Positions 1 through 10,800 of a stretch of 64,000 nucleotides of DNA are shown piece by piece (position 1 is the stretch's first letter; each line of letters starts with the position of its first letter). This DNA comes from Butyricimonas faecalis. GTDB taxonomy: Bacteria; Bacteroidota; Bacteroidia; Bacteroidales; Marinifilaceae. Location of the stretch: contig NZ_CP032819.1 of NCBI RefSeq assembly GCF_003991565.1, positions 682,001 through 746,000 of the forward strand, written 5' to 3'. Position numbers and translations under genes: made by a program. Under the pieces are notes generated by a model. The model was not told the origin of the DNA and ran no database searches. It saw nothing but the letters and a program-made list of their open reading frames with translations.

Positions 1-13
1 AGCAGCTTTTTTA

Positions 14-1891
14 TTATTTCTTTAAAAACATATTCTTAAATTCTATCGCTTCAAGCAGTAACCCGGCATTTACCTGATTTCTAGAAAGACGATTTAACGA
101 AGAATCCGTCACGTGTATATTCCCGGCTACCTTTTTTTCGTAGATCACGTTGTCCATGATAAAAGCATAGTTTTGCGGGTCTCCGGCCAGATGAAAAGGC
201 GGCCGCTCGGGATCAAATAAATCTTTTCCCATAGAAAAGTCCCCCGCTGGATTCTTTACTCCCAGCACTTGTTTCATTAAAGTCGGCGTCACATCGTAAT
301 GAGATGTTCTATGCGAATACACTCCGGGAGTGTTTCCCGGATAATACAGGATAAACGGAACATGCACTTGTGCATTCGAGAAATCACTTCCATGGCCCCA
401 AAAGTTCTTCTTATTCTCGTTAAATTCCTGCCCGTGATCCCCGGTAATAACAATCACGGAATTATCTAACAACCCGTTCGCCTCCAATTTATTCACCACT
501 TTTCCCACAAGAGAATCCACGTAATAGGCGCAATTACGGTACAAGTTAAAGAACGGTTCTGGATCCAGGTTATTATTCAAAGCCAGATAATTGGCATAAT
601 CCCACGAAGGCTGAAATTTCTTACGATAAGGAGCCGGAATGTCTATCGCGTGCAGCAAATCATAAAATACGAAAGAAAAGAACGGTTTATTTACCTCTTT
701 CCGTTCATCCAAGTAATTCAGAAAGTCTTCCGTGATCTTGTTATCCCGATCAAAAGGAGTGGCTCCCGGTGTTTCTTTGCGAATATCTTTCACCTCCCCG
801 AAGATGATGCGATAAAAAGGAGGATTCACGAGAGTTGCACTGGCGAATGTTTCTATATCATATCCTCTTTCCAATAAATTCTCGATAAATAAAGGCTGTA
901 CTCCCGTACGTTCAAAATCTTGCCAGTAGGTTGCGGAAATACCGAAAAACAAACCGAATATCCCACCTCGTGTGCCATTACTGGAACTCAAATGACGATT
1001 GAATACCGCAGAACGATCGCCAAAAGCCCGGATGTTGGGACAGCATTCCCGGGTAAAGGTTCTGAAATTCCATGAATCCAAAATAAGATAGATTATATTC
1101 AACGGTTTCACGCTATCCACTTTTTCCAGAGGATAAAGAGGGTACACGAAACTATGCCCCTGCCCTTTATCCGGGTTATTTACATACAAGTCCTCCTTTT
1201 TGACCACCCCCAACTTCAACATCAATCGGTTGGCCGTCAAAGGATAGTATTGTGGCAAACAAGCCGATACTTCCATGATCGAGTTCACGTTGGCAGCCGC
1301 GGCATAAGCATGAGTTAATTGGGGAGCAATACAAGAAAACAAGAAAAGATAAATCCCTATTTTCACCTGTTTAGAAGTAACATACCGGGCATATCGATAA
1401 GCAATAAAAACAACAGCCAAAGTAAACAGCAAGATAAGTAACCCGATAAGTACTCCATGCAGGATCAACGTGTTGTTAAACACGAACACCTGACTCCCAC
1501 CCCCACCAAAAGCCAGATCCAGCACGAATCCGTTGATATGAAATTTATACAACTGAAAAACAATCCCGTTCAAATAGGCCAGCACGTTCAATAAAAATAT
1601 AGCACAAGTGAATAATATCGTACCCACGTTCCGCATTTTCTGCCACCACGTGAAGGGAAGATATAAAATGACCCAAGGAATCAACGTGAAAAGAAAAGCT
1701 TGCCCCAATGCCGCTATCAAATAATAAAGACCTCCGGTGAAATCCAAGGATTCCCAGTAATTACTATTCACGAGATAAATCACAAATTGAACAAGTAACA
1801 TGCAAGAGGCACAGGCATAAAACAAGAAACCCCTCTTCAAATAATTCATTTTCCCGGTGTAAACTTTTGATTTAGAAGTATCAAATATCAT
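14..1891 (-). CDS. YejM/PbgA-like membrane protein with sulfatase-fold domain
   Basis: A 625-residue inner-membrane protein. The first 195 residues hold about five hydrophobic helices (roughly 19-41, 57-80, 91-114, 140-165, 174-193), as in the DUF3413 region of YejM/PbgA (LapC). From about residue 265 a sulfatase/alkaline-phosphatase-fold domain follows, with the metal-site strand NIIYLILDSW, a candidate nucleophile region SSNGTRGG near residue 307, and TGDHGQEF near residue 485. YejM-type proteins sense lipopolysaccharide in the outer leaflet of the inner membrane and control LpxC turnover in enterobacteria; whether that role holds here is inference, and a phosphoethanolamine-transferase-type activity is the alternative. 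ATG at 1891 is used; a second ATG at codon 15 would remove little. No operon partner is visible in the window. Confidence 0.8.
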   Translation of the reverse strand: MIFDTSKSKVYTGKMNYLKRGFLFYACASCMLLVQFVIYLVNSNYWESLDFTGGLYYLIAALGQAFLFTLIPWVILYLPFTWWQKMRNVGTILFTCAIFLLNVLAYLNGIVFQLYKFHINGFVLDLAFGGGGSQVFVFNNTLILHGVLIGLLILLFTLAVVFIAYRYARYVTSKQVKIGIYLFLFSCIAPQLTHAYAAAANVNSIMEVSACLPQYYPLTANRLMLKLGVVKKEDLYVNNPDKGQGHSFVYPLYPLEKVDSVKPLNIIYLILDSWNFRTFTRECCPNIRAFGDRSAVFNRHLSSSNGTRGGIFGLFFGISATYWQDFERTGVQPLFIENLLERGYDIETFASATLVNPPFYRIIFGEVKDIRKETPGATPFDRDNKITEDFLNYLDERKEVNKPFFSFVFYDLLHAIDIPAPYRKKFQPSWDYANYLALNNNLDPEPFFNLYRNCAYYVDSLVGKVVNKLEANGLLDNSVIVITGDHGQEFNENKKNFWGHGSDFSNAQVHVPFILYYPGNTPGVYSHRTSHYDVTPTLMKQVLGVKNPAGDFSMGKDLFDPERPPFHLAGDPQNYAFIMDNVIYEKKVAGNIHVTDSSLNRLSRNQVNAGLLLEAIEFKNMFLKK

Positions 1892-2016
1892 AAACGATTG
1901 TATTTAGAAATGATCATATAATAGTTGCAAATAAAAAGCATTAAATCGACTTTTCAATCATTTTCTTAAAAATTCATTCTCAATTATTTAATTCTTTTTC
2001 TTGAAGCCCCGGTAAC

Positions 2017-2057
2017 AAAAAAATGCATATCAATAAACGATCGTTTAATGATATGCA
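2017..2057 (-). terminator. Rho-independent terminator of the small membrane protein gene
   Basis: A near-perfect 34-base palindrome (2024-2057, one mismatch, centred at 2040/2041) is followed, read on the minus strand, by seven T residues (2017-2023). It lies about 50 bases after the stop of the minus-strand gene at 2106. Confidence 0.75.
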
Positions 2058-2105
2058 CCACGTCAAGCATAAATTCCTTTCAGAAAGAAATATACGTTCA
2101 AATTA

Positions 2106-2600
2106 TCAATATTTCAACTTACTATAATTCAAAGCATATAATATAATAAATACCAAAGCCCAAAAACCGGACATGGCCATAGAAATCAACACGACACTAT
2201 TCCAACCGGAATAAACGGGTAGGATAAACAACTGACCGATCTGGGCGATCACGTATAAATAAAAACCATTTCTTTTTAACTTATACATCATGAAAGCTCC
2301 GATTAAACTGACCACGGAGCATAGGGCTGCTAAAGAATAGATAGCTTTCCCGTGCATGATGGTGGTTTGTAACACTTCCAAGGATGAAGTCATGAGGGAA
2401 GAAACCCAAGAAGGTTGTGCTTCGGCCCCGGCCATCGTCGTTATCTGTTGAATCTGGGCAACCAGTCGTTCCGGGGTAAATATGGCTAGTTGAAACAAAT
2501 TATTAATTAAGCCCCAACCGCTACCAATAAATGTCAAGATGCAAAGTACGGTGAGAAAAGTCGGTCTGACCGGTCTTTCTGCACTAAAAGGATTTTCCAT
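2106..2600 (-). CDS. Small integral membrane protein, function unknown
   Basis: About 164 residues with four hydrophobic segments (near residues 15-37, 84-105, 112-133, 140-160 of the shorter reading). I chose the ATG at 2600 (MENPFSAERP), because the 12 residues added by the upstream ATG at 2636 look like untranslated AT-rich leader. The Pro/Arg-rich start before the first helix recalls Bacteroidota membrane proteins of unknown function. I do not recognise the family. It is divergent from glyA, with about 155 bases between them, and ends at its own terminator, so it is probably monocistronic. Confidence 0.7.
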   Translation of the reverse strand: MENPFSAERPVRPTFLTVLCILTFIGSGWGLINNLFQLAIFTPERLVAQIQQITTMAGAEAQPSWVSSLMTSSLEVLQTTIMHGKAIYSLAALCSVVSLIGAFMMYKLKRNGFYLYVIAQIGQLFILPVYSGWNSVVLISMAMSGFWALVFIILYALNYSKLKY

Positions 2601-2683
2601 AATCAAATTAATTTTATATATAACAAACGTACACAAATATTCGAAAATTAAAAAATAAGAGATGAAAAAAAGTTGACAAATAC

Positions 2684-2714
2684 TTTGTTTACATGGACGA
2701 TTAGTATAATTTTG
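2684..2714 (+). promoter_or_regulatory. Bacteroidota-type promoter of glyA
   Basis: TTTG at 2684-2687 and TAATTTTG at 2707-2714, 19 bases apart, fit the Bacteroides -33/-7 consensus (TTTG, 19-21 bases, TAnnTTTG). The start codon follows 41 bases after the -7 box. Confidence 0.75.
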
Positions 2715-2755
2715 GCCTAGATTTATAAACGTCTACAGTATTAAAAATCTAAATA

Positions 2756-4036
2756 ATGAAAAGAGACACTCAAATTTTCGACTTGATTGACAAAGAATGT
2801 CATCGTCAAAAAGAAGGACTTGAATTAATCGCTTCAGAAAATTTCGTGAGCGAGCAAGTAATGCAGGCCATGGGATCTTGCCTGACCAATAAATATGCAG
2901 AGGGATACCCCGGAGCCCGTTATTACGGCGGTTGTCAAATTGTTGACCAAACGGAACAACTGGCTATCGATCGGGCATGCCAATTATTCGGTGCAGAATT
3001 CGCTAACGTGCAACCGCACTCCGGAGCACAAGCCAACGCTGCCGTATTTTTCGCTTGCATGAAACCCGGTGATACTTTCTTAGGTCTAGACCTGGCTCAT
3101 GGCGGTCACCTTTCACACGGATCACCCGTGAATCTTTCCGGTATCAACTACCACCCGGTAGCTTACCACGTGAAAGAAGAGACCGGAATGGTTGATTACG
3201 ACGAGATGGAACGGTTGGCTTTGGAACACAAACCGAAATTAATCGTATCCGGTGCTTCCGCTTATTCTCGTGATTGGGATTACAAACGTATGCGGGAAAT
3301 CGCTGATAAAGTAGGTGCTTTGTTAATGTGCGATATGTCTCACCCTGCCGGTTTGATTGCCAAAGGTTTATTGAACAACCCGATGGAATATTGCCACATC
3401 GTGACCACGACTACCCACAAAACACTTCGCGGACCTCGTGGTGGTATGATCCTTCTTCCGAAAGATTTCCCGAATCCTTGGGGATTAAAAACTCCGAAGG
3501 GAGAGATCAAGATGATGTCACAAGTGATCAACTTTGCCGTATTCCCGGGCCAACAAGGTGGACCGCTTGAACACGTGATCGCTGCTAAAGCTGTTGCTTT
3601 CGGAGAGGCATTATCCGACGAGTACACGGAATATGCAAAACAAATGTTGGCTAACGCCAGAGCTATGGCGAAAGCATTCGTGGAAAAAGGTTATAAAGTT
3701 GTTTCCGGTGGTACTGATAACCACTCCATGTTGATCGACTTGAGAACCAAATTCCCGGAATTAACCGGAAAGAAAGCTGAAAACACGCTTGTTAAAGCTG
3801 ACATCACGATCAACAAGAACATGGTTCCGTTTGATACCCGTACCCCGTTCTCCACGTCAGGTCTTCGTGTTGGAACTCCGGCAATCACTACCCGTGGTTT
3901 GAAGGAAGAGCACATGCCTGTCATCGTGGACATGATCGACAGAGTATTGAGTGCCCCGGACGATGAAACCGTAATTGCACAAGTAAAGAAAGAGGTAAAT
4001 GCCATGATGAGCGACAGACCGATGTTTGCTTGGTAA
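2756..4036 (+). CDS. glyA: Serine hydroxymethyltransferase
   Basis: A full-length (426 residues) PLP enzyme that interconverts serine and glycine while loading or unloading one-carbon units on tetrahydrofolate in the cytosol. The PLP-lysine motif [14 protein letters not shown] is present, with the Schiff-base lysine at residue 222. Other family motifs are LIASENF near residue 22, the YPGARYYGG substrate loop near residue 50 and the DMSHPAG aspartate near residue 200. It has its own consensus promoter and a strong hairpin after the stop, so it is likely a single-gene unit. Its product 5,10-methylene-THF is the substrate of MetF encoded at 43 kb. Confidence 0.98.
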   Translation: MKRDTQIFDLIDKECHRQKEGLELIASENFVSEQVMQAMGSCLTNKYAEGYPGARYYGGCQIVDQTEQLAIDRACQLFGAEFANVQPHSGAQANAAVFFACMKPGDTFLGLDLAHGGHLSHGSPVNLSGINYHPVAYHVKEETGMVDYDEMERLALEHKPKLIVSGASAYSRDWDYKRMREIADKVGALLMCDMSHPAGLIAKGLLNNPMEYCHIVTTTTHKTLRGPRGGMILLPKDFPNPWGLKTPKGEIKMMSQVINFAVFPGQQGGPLEHVIAAKAVAFGEALSDEYTEYAKQMLANARAMAKAFVEKGYKVVSGGTDNHSMLIDLRTKFPELTGKKAENTLVKADITINKNMVPFDTRTPFSTSGLRVGTPAITTRGLKEEHMPVIVDMIDRVLSAPDDETVIAQVKKEVNAMMSDRPMFAW

Positions 4037-4054
4037 TTTATTCTCTCGGATATA

Positions 4055-4097
4055 AAAATAATCACGCAATCTTTTATAAATCGCGTGATTATTTTTT
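4055..4097. terminator. Bidirectional terminator between glyA and the TlpA-like gene
   Basis: A perfect 13-bp inverted repeat (4055-4067 with 4083-4095), with A-run on the left and T-run on the right, sits between two convergent genes and can serve both strands. Confidence 0.85.
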
Positions 4098-4106
4098 ATA
4101 CCGATA

Positions 4107-5324
4107 TTAGAGTTTTATTTTATCACCCAGCAAATCTTTAACAACCACATCCAATTCTGCCCCACGTACGCCACCACGCACGATCTTTCCCTCCGGGTCC
4201 AGTATCAAACAGAAAGGTACACCATTCACTTGATAGACGGAACGTACCCCTCCTTTAAATCCCTTTTGATCACATAATTGTATCCATTCCATGTTTTCTT
4301 CCTGAACAGCTTTTTTCCAATCCGCATCCCTTTCATCAATAGAAATGCTAATCATGTTCAAATTGTCCTTACCTCCCGACTGGTATAAATGCCGTAAATG
4401 AGGAATCTCACCACGACAAGGACCACACCAGGATGCCCAAAATTCCAACATATTGTACACTCCCGGCTTCACAAATTCGGACAACTTAACTTTTTCTCCT
4501 TTCAGATCCGTCAATTCAATATCATGGTATTTAACTCCTTTAGCCGTACAGTACATCCGTTCCGCAGTTTCTCGAAGTCCGTCCATCAGCTCTGATTCCT
4601 GCACGGAAGAATCGAAATTATCTACCACAGCTTTAATTTCGGATACAGTCATATCACTTTTCCTCCTGTTAAGCATCCAATTGGCAACAAAAATTCCTAC
4701 CACGGAAGCCTTATTATTCCGAATAAATTCTAATGTCGCTTGATTTATTTGTTCCGTGACCGCTTCACGTTCCCGAACAATTTGCATACCTTCTTCTGTG
4801 TTAAATATTCCGTCAATCGCCGGACAATGATACACTTCCAAATACTTATTCCACAAATCGGCACTTCGCTTTGTTAATTCTCTGACAGATCCCTGGTATT
4901 GATTATATAAATCCTGAGTCGGAGATCCCGAGAGTGTCACGTTATGCTCTTTACTCACCGGTTCCCAATAATAACTCGGCATACTATCAATCTGGCATTC
5001 AAATCTTATTCGAGAGTTATCAACGAAAAAAGAGTAAGCTTTCAACTGTTTCTTAAATCCATCTGTCTCTTGTGGAGTCTTATCAATTATCAACTTACAA
5101 TATTTTGGATAAATCAAAGGCTGTTTCCCTTTCAACACAAACTTCTCCCCTTTAATGATAGTAGAATCCAAGATAACTTCAGGATAATATCCCAAATCTG
5201 CTAAACGCACAACCACACCATCAGCCGCTCCCGGTATATGACCTTCAATCGTGTATGTCTTCACTTGATTACAAGCTACTCCACAAAAAAGAATTCCTAA
5301 AAGTAATAATAGTTTCATCGTCAT
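4107..5324 (-). CDS. TlpA-like thioredoxin lipoprotein with DUF4369-like N-terminus
   Basis: A lipoprotein (lipobox GVAC, Cys18) of 405 residues. The N-terminal part (about 20-130) resembles DUF4369, a beta-rich domain common in Bacteroidota thiol-disulfide proteins. The C-terminal 135 residues form a TlpA/AhpC-type thioredoxin fold with the redox motif WASWCGPC and the cis-Pro stretch GVPF. Such proteins reduce or oxidise thiols in the periplasm. It is the last gene of the sigma-FecR-SusC-SusD operon and starts 6 bases after the preceding stop. Two ATGs are possible (5324 and 5318). The substrate is unknown; partners within the operon (metallopeptidase-like protein, SusD) are candidates. Confidence 0.88.
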   Translation of the reverse strand: MTMKLLLLLGILFCGVACNQVKTYTIEGHIPGAADGVVVRLADLGYYPEVILDSTIIKGEKFVLKGKQPLIYPKYCKLIIDKTPQETDGFKKQLKAYSFFVDNSRIRFECQIDSMPSYYWEPVSKEHNVTLSGSPTQDLYNQYQGSVRELTKRSADLWNKYLEVYHCPAIDGIFNTEEGMQIVREREAVTEQINQATLEFIRNNKASVVGIFVANWMLNRRKSDMTVSEIKAVVDNFDSSVQESELMDGLRETAERMYCTAKGVKYHDIELTDLKGEKVKLSEFVKPGVYNMLEFWASWCGPCRGEIPHLRHLYQSGGKDNLNMISISIDERDADWKKAVQEENMEWIQLCDQKGFKGGVRSVYQVNGVPFCLILDPEGKIVRGGVRGAELDVVVKDLLGDKIKL

Positions 5325-5330
5325 TCGTTT

Positions 5331-6293
5331 TTAATTTATTTGTACAGCCTGCCATTTCACGGCAAGTTTTTCCATATCTAATTCATAAAGATTCTGATAA
5401 TACTTCAATACCAACTCATATTTTTCACGTATCTTGGGCCAAGCATCCAGATCTGCCTGTCGATCAGTTAGAGGGACTGTCAAAATCCAAGCTACATAAG
5501 AAGCCCAGTCACCGTAAGGGCTATCGGAAGAAGCTCTTGCTCCAAACGGACTAATAAAGCCACACTTTTTCCCTATTTCCGTGAAATAGGTAGTTCCACT
5601 CATACATACATCCACCCCGGATTCATTCTCGTAATAATATAAACCTTTAGAAACAAGCCCAAAACGTTCCGGTAAGGTGATATTTTTATAATAGGTATAC
5701 GCCAGACCTCTGAAAAATTCATGACAAATTCCCCGCTTCCAACCGACAAGATTAGTGACAAATTTATCGTCGGTATCCTCTTCATTATTCAGATAACCAT
5801 AATGAATGATCCCTTGTTGATCTTCCGTGTGAGTATTCGAAAAAATAATATTCCCGTCCTCATCTTTATATTTATTATACCCGGGATTAATTTTTACCAA
5901 CACATGCCGCTTATGCAAATCACCACGCACCATATCATCCGGTAATAGTGAAAAAAATTGGGTCAACAAACTCAAGAATTTCTCGGCCACGGCCTCCTCT
6001 GCTGCCTGCATGGGAATGGCTGCCCCATTATTAGAAATAATACTATTTTCTTGTGTATAACCAACTTCCGTCCTCAAGGCATCCTCGCCACTCAAATTGT
6101 AGTACACGTGCAAATCGTATTTCTGCCACAAAGCGTAACACATTTTCTGGGCTTCGGAAGGACCATTCGTGATTTTTGGAACCGGTCCTGCATATTCCCA
6201 TTTAGCCTTAGGTGCATCCTCCTTGTTACATGCCGACAAGCAAGCAAAAAGGAAACAAACGATTAGTAATTTATGTATTCTTATTGTATTCAT
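5331..6293 (-). CDS. Metallopeptidase-like (Peptidase_Mx1-type) lipoprotein, active site degenerate
   Basis: A 320-residue lipoprotein (lipobox LSAC, Cys22). Length, operon position after SusD and general pattern fit the Bacteroidota 'putative zinc-binding metallopeptidase' family. That family carries an HExxH helix; here the corresponding stretch reads HEFFRG (His191, Glu192), so the second zinc-ligand histidine is replaced by Arg. No obvious third ligand is seen in the downstream YGDWASYVAW region. The protein may therefore bind rather than cut its target. It begins 12 bases after the SusD stop. The family assignment is from pattern memory and is moderate; the missing histidine is seen directly. 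Confidence 0.7.
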   Translation of the reverse strand: MNTIRIHKLLIVCFLFACLSACNKEDAPKAKWEYAGPVPKITNGPSEAQKMCYALWQKYDLHVYYNLSGEDALRTEVGYTQENSIISNNGAAIPMQAAEEAVAEKFLSLLTQFFSLLPDDMVRGDLHKRHVLVKINPGYNKYKDEDGNIIFSNTHTEDQQGIIHYGYLNNEEDTDDKFVTNLVGWKRGICHEFFRGLAYTYYKNITLPERFGLVSKGLYYYENESGVDVCMSGTTYFTEIGKKCGFISPFGARASSDSPYGDWASYVAWILTVPLTDRQADLDAWPKIREKYELVLKYYQNLYELDMEKLAVKWQAVQIN

Positions 6294-6305
6294 AACTTTC
6301 TCATT

Positions 6306-7820
6306 TTAACGGGGATTACTACCAATTGCAGGATTAACACTCAATTCTCTCTTAGGAATTTGCAACACATACCGCGGATCATTCTTTTCTAACCGGGCCG
6401 TCTCGTTATTATAGCCCACACGTTCCATGGCAGGACGGGTCGTGCGACGTAAATCAAACCAACGATGCCCCTCAAAACACAACTCCAGACGACGCTCTTT
6501 CATTACAAATTCCAAGAGGGTATTCTGGTTAAAATCTTCAACTTTCAACGGGGTATATTCTCCTTCCCTGAATTTTTCCACCCGCAACGTGTTCAGATAG
6601 TCAACGGCTTTTTTCATTCCATCAGTTTTATGCGCATAAGCTTCCGCCAATATCAAGTACATTTCCTCGATCCGAATCACCCGAGTATATCCACTCTCCC
6701 TACTATCTTGCATGGTATATGTCAGTCCAATATAACGGTTTTTAGCATAACTCAATTTCGTTCTATAACCTGCATACGTATCCCTAGAATAAGTTTGCAT
6801 GAAATAAAAACGCCGAACATCTCCTGTCTCAAATTGACGAGCCAAATCTTTATTCACGCTAAACGTGGTAATAAACAACCAATAACTCATTGCTGGCATC
6901 AATTCGTTAATTCCATTCACGAAAATTACGTTATCATTGTCTTTTGACAGATAATCCTTGCCCCAGATATTCGTGGCATTCCAGCCTGTTCCCGAATTAT
7001 TTTCCATGTTAAGCTTCATCCCGGCCTCGTAAAGATTAAATATTGCCGGATTTTCTTTAATCACCTCTTCTGCATATTTTATAGCGTTATCCCAATCCTG
7101 CATGTAAAGATATACCCGTGCCAGTAATGCTTTGGCCGATAAGGCATCGAATTTTAACTTTGCCTCTTTCTTTATCGGGTTGGCCTCCATCAATTTAATC
7201 CCTTCAAGTAAATCGTCAACGATTAGATCATACACCTCTTTCACCGTGTTCCGAGTATACGCCTTATCTTCCGCGGAAGTACTCTTCGTTATTGGCATCC
7301 CTGGATCCGTGGTACAAGTTTCCGGGTTATAAGGAACAGCATACAAGTTTACCAAGTAGAAATAAGAATAGGCTCTCAATGCGTAAGCTTCCCCTTTGAT
7401 ATTCTTACGGGTACGTTCCACGTTCACCTCGTTAAGCTCGACTCCGGAAGCCTTATCTATATTTTCTATCACGACATTACAATAAAATATACTTTCGTAA
7501 AACTTCTCAAAAGCTTTATCCCCGTCAAGCATAGAAGCTTCGTGATGATCTTGCCACATATAGGCAGAAATATACACGTCACCATTATCCGTACCGGGCA
7601 TAACATGGTCCGCTGCGATCAGATCAACATCATCCGAAAGAATATCCAAGTAAGGAACAACCTGCCCCGTAACATACCCTTTATTCAGTAACTGGGCATA
7701 ATCATCCGTGGTAGAAGGCTTCAATTTATTCTGTGGCATTTCTTCCAGGTAAGACTCGCAAGCCGTCAGAAACATTCCGACTAAAACCGCTATAATAATA
7801 GATAAATATTTATTTTTCAT
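6306..7820 (-). CDS. RagB/SusD-family nutrient-binding outer-membrane lipoprotein
   Basis: A 504-residue lipoprotein (lipobox LTAC, Cys21) that would form the lid over the SusC channel on the cell surface. SusD hallmarks: N-terminal LEEMPQNKLKP motif, TPR-like helices (GEAYALRAYSYFYLVNLY near residue 140; AKALLARVYLYMQDWDNAI near residue 230) and the C-terminal ERRLELCFEGHRWFDLRR stretch. It lies 12 bases downstream of the SusC gene. The imported ligand cannot be told from sequence; no glycoside hydrolase is nearby, while a thioredoxin and a peptidase-like protein follow. Confidence 0.95.
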   Translation of the reverse strand: MKNKYLSIIIAVLVGMFLTACESYLEEMPQNKLKPSTTDDYAQLLNKGYVTGQVVPYLDILSDDVDLIAADHVMPGTDNGDVYISAYMWQDHHEASMLDGDKAFEKFYESIFYCNVVIENIDKASGVELNEVNVERTRKNIKGEAYALRAYSYFYLVNLYAVPYNPETCTTDPGMPITKSTSAEDKAYTRNTVKEVYDLIVDDLLEGIKLMEANPIKKEAKLKFDALSAKALLARVYLYMQDWDNAIKYAEEVIKENPAIFNLYEAGMKLNMENNSGTGWNATNIWGKDYLSKDNDNVIFVNGINELMPAMSYWLFITTFSVNKDLARQFETGDVRRFYFMQTYSRDTYAGYRTKLSYAKNRYIGLTYTMQDSRESGYTRVIRIEEMYLILAEAYAHKTDGMKKAVDYLNTLRVEKFREGEYTPLKVEDFNQNTLLEFVMKERRLELCFEGHRWFDLRRTTRPAMERVGYNNETARLEKNDPRYVLQIPKRELSVNPAIGSNPR

Positions 7821-7832
7821 ATACTATCCATT

Positions 7833-10800
7833 TTAGAAATTAACATTCAAACCTAAAGTAAAACTAGTTGGCAGCGGTTGTGAACCATAAGCCGTCGTGG
7901 TATAATTAATCGTTTCCGGATCATATCCTTTCAAACGCCTATCTGCAAGGACAAACAGGTTTTGAGCCTGCAACTTTAAAGATATTCCTCCCAGCGAGCA
8001 CCCGCCAATTACTATTTTTTGTACCAGTTGCCGAGGTAAACGATACTCCAACATAACATTCCGCAAACGAAGATAATCACCCGGAACCACGGTCACCTGA
8101 CTTTGATTAAAAAGTCCGGTCGTGTAGTACGTACCATCAGCCGTTGTAAAATATCCACTCCCCCCGGAAAGACAAGGAATCACTTTTGTAGCCTCATCGC
8201 CCGGTTTCCGCCAGCGTTCCATAATCCGTCTATTGGCATTCTGATCGTCAGAAGGAGAGCTATTATAGGCATATTCCGGTAAACGAATCACATTCTTTAA
8301 ACCGAAAGAAAACAAGAAAGAGAGAGTAAATTCCTTGTATTTAATCACGTTATTAAAACCTCCCGTTAAAATCGGATCACGGGTACCTTCATATTTCAAG
8401 TTTTCGATATTACTAAATACAGCCGTCGGCAACTCCGTGTCACCCGCATTTAACTTGTTATTATCCTGATCATAGAATAAAGGCATCCCGTCCGCATCCA
8501 ACTCTGCGAAACGATAAGAAAACATACCGTTAACCGGTTTGCCCAAATATACTTCTCCCGGGGTATAAACACTTTTCACCAAATTCTGTGCTTGAGGTGT
8601 TATATTCGATTTCGTCACCTTGTTTTTCACGTATCCCAAATTCAAGGAAGACATCCAGGACACCTGTTTTGAACGAATGATATACCCCGACACGGCAATA
8701 TCCACACCCTGATTCTTCACGTTGGCATAATTCACGTACTTGTTCAAAAATCCCGTTACGGCCGACACGTCTTTAGAAGCAATCAAATCCCGGCTGGCAT
8801 CCCGGTAGTAATCTACATCCACGGACAAACGATTATTCAACATACTCAATTCCAACCCAACATTCAGAGAAGAAGTTGTTTCCCATTTCAAATCCGGGTT
8901 AGGGGCTTGATCTATTTTCATTTCGAGTAAATCATTAAATTTATTCGGTGGCAAAGCCGAAGCGATAATCTGGGGAGAACTATCTTCCACGATATTCCCG
9001 CGTAGCCCGTAAGAAGCCCGAATAGCCAAATCATTTAACATACTCACACCTGCAAGAAAATTCTCGTTACTTACAATCCATTTAGCGGAAACAGACCATA
9101 AAGGCAGATAACGATATTTCGGATTAGAGCCGAACAGATTCGAACCGTCAAACCGGATATTTCCATTAATCACGTAACGATCTTTGTACATGGCGGATAA
9201 AACCCCGTAATAAGAAATATACGAACGTTCCGGTACATTGCGGATAACCATGTTTCGAAACAAATGTCCTGTGGACTCGCCCAAAGAAGGCTCATAAAAA
9301 ATATTCCCCCGGTCGTGCATGTACCCGTAATTTTGAGTCGTCAGCCCTCTGTACTTTGTCGTCCTGAATTCCTGCCCTAGCATCCCGTCTATAGAAAGAT
9401 CATCCCCGATATGTCCCTTGTACTCCAAACCATTCCGAATCAACGAAGTCCGTTGCTCGTAATCCGTTTCGTTATACACGCCCCCAAACGGTAGAGGGGT
9501 TTCAGCCAATTCCTCCTCGGTAGGATTTCCAAAATCATACCCTCGTAAATTAGCCACGTAAGCACTTTGCTCTTTAGCGTAATCAATGCTGGCAGAATGA
9601 GACGATGAATAACTAAACAATCCGTTATATTTCAATCCTTTATACAAATTCACGGTCAAATTGACTATCCCCTTCAAATCTGTCTGGGTAGATTCCCGCT
9701 TGGTATTTTCCTGTTCAAATAAAATATTGAACAAATAATACCCGCCAACACTCTTTTTATAGAAGAAATAATCCCCGTTTTCATCATACAAAGGAATTGT
9801 TCTGGAAGTTCGTACAGCATACATAAAAGGATCAATACTCGTGTGATAACTCTCCCGATCCCGTCGTCCGACCTGTAGCGTCGTCCCTAACCGTACACCT
9901 TTAAACAGTTCGGCATTCATCTTTGCCAATCCCCCATAATTTTTATACTCGCTGATTTTATCCGCACCCTGTTCTCCATTATAGCTCATCGACACGTAAT
10001 AATCCATCTTTTCCGTCCCCCCGGAAATACTTAAATTATGTGTCTGTGTATAGGCATTACGGAATAATATTTTAAACCAATCCGTATTTCGTGTTTCCAG
10101 TTCTCGAACTTTTTGCTTGTACTCCTCCAAACTTAAATTACCCAACCCGTATTGTTGCATCAAATTCTCCATTCCCACAACACCACTCACCCTCAACCCG
10201 TCATCATAACATTGTTGTGTAAGCTCCACCCTTTCCTGTGAATTCAAAAGATCGAAATCATCATAAGAGGGACGTAAACTCACGCTGGAGGTATGTTGAT
10301 ATGAAATATTGAATCCGCCATCCCGCTTCCCTTTTTTCGTCGTTACCACGATCACTCCATTGGCAGCTCTCGTCCCGTAAATAGCCGTGGCGGAAGCATC
10401 TTTCAACACGGTAATACTTTCAATGTCGCTCGGATTTATACCGCCAATAGCAGAATTGAACATATTCATCACGTCGGGACTGTTCAACTCGGCCACGGAA
10501 ATAGGAACCGAATTTTCAAGCATCACACCGTCCAGCACCCATAATGGATCAGCATTCCCGGTAATTGTGGCCGTTCCCCGCACCCTGATCTTGGGAGCCG
10601 CTCCCGGTGCTGCCGAAATATTTATCACGGAAAGCCCCGCCAGTTGTCCCTGCAACATCTGTTCAATACTCGTGGCCCCAATCATGTTCAAATCTTCCGT
10701 CTTCACGCTCGACACGGCACTCGTCAACTGACGCTTTTCGATTTGCTGGTAACCGGTAACCACCACTTCATCCAGCTTCGCATCTTTCTCTTTCATAACG

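Noticed and set aside
3340..4069. Several minus-strand ORFs opposite glyA
   Set aside because: Shadows of the strong glyA reading frame; no start signals or homology.
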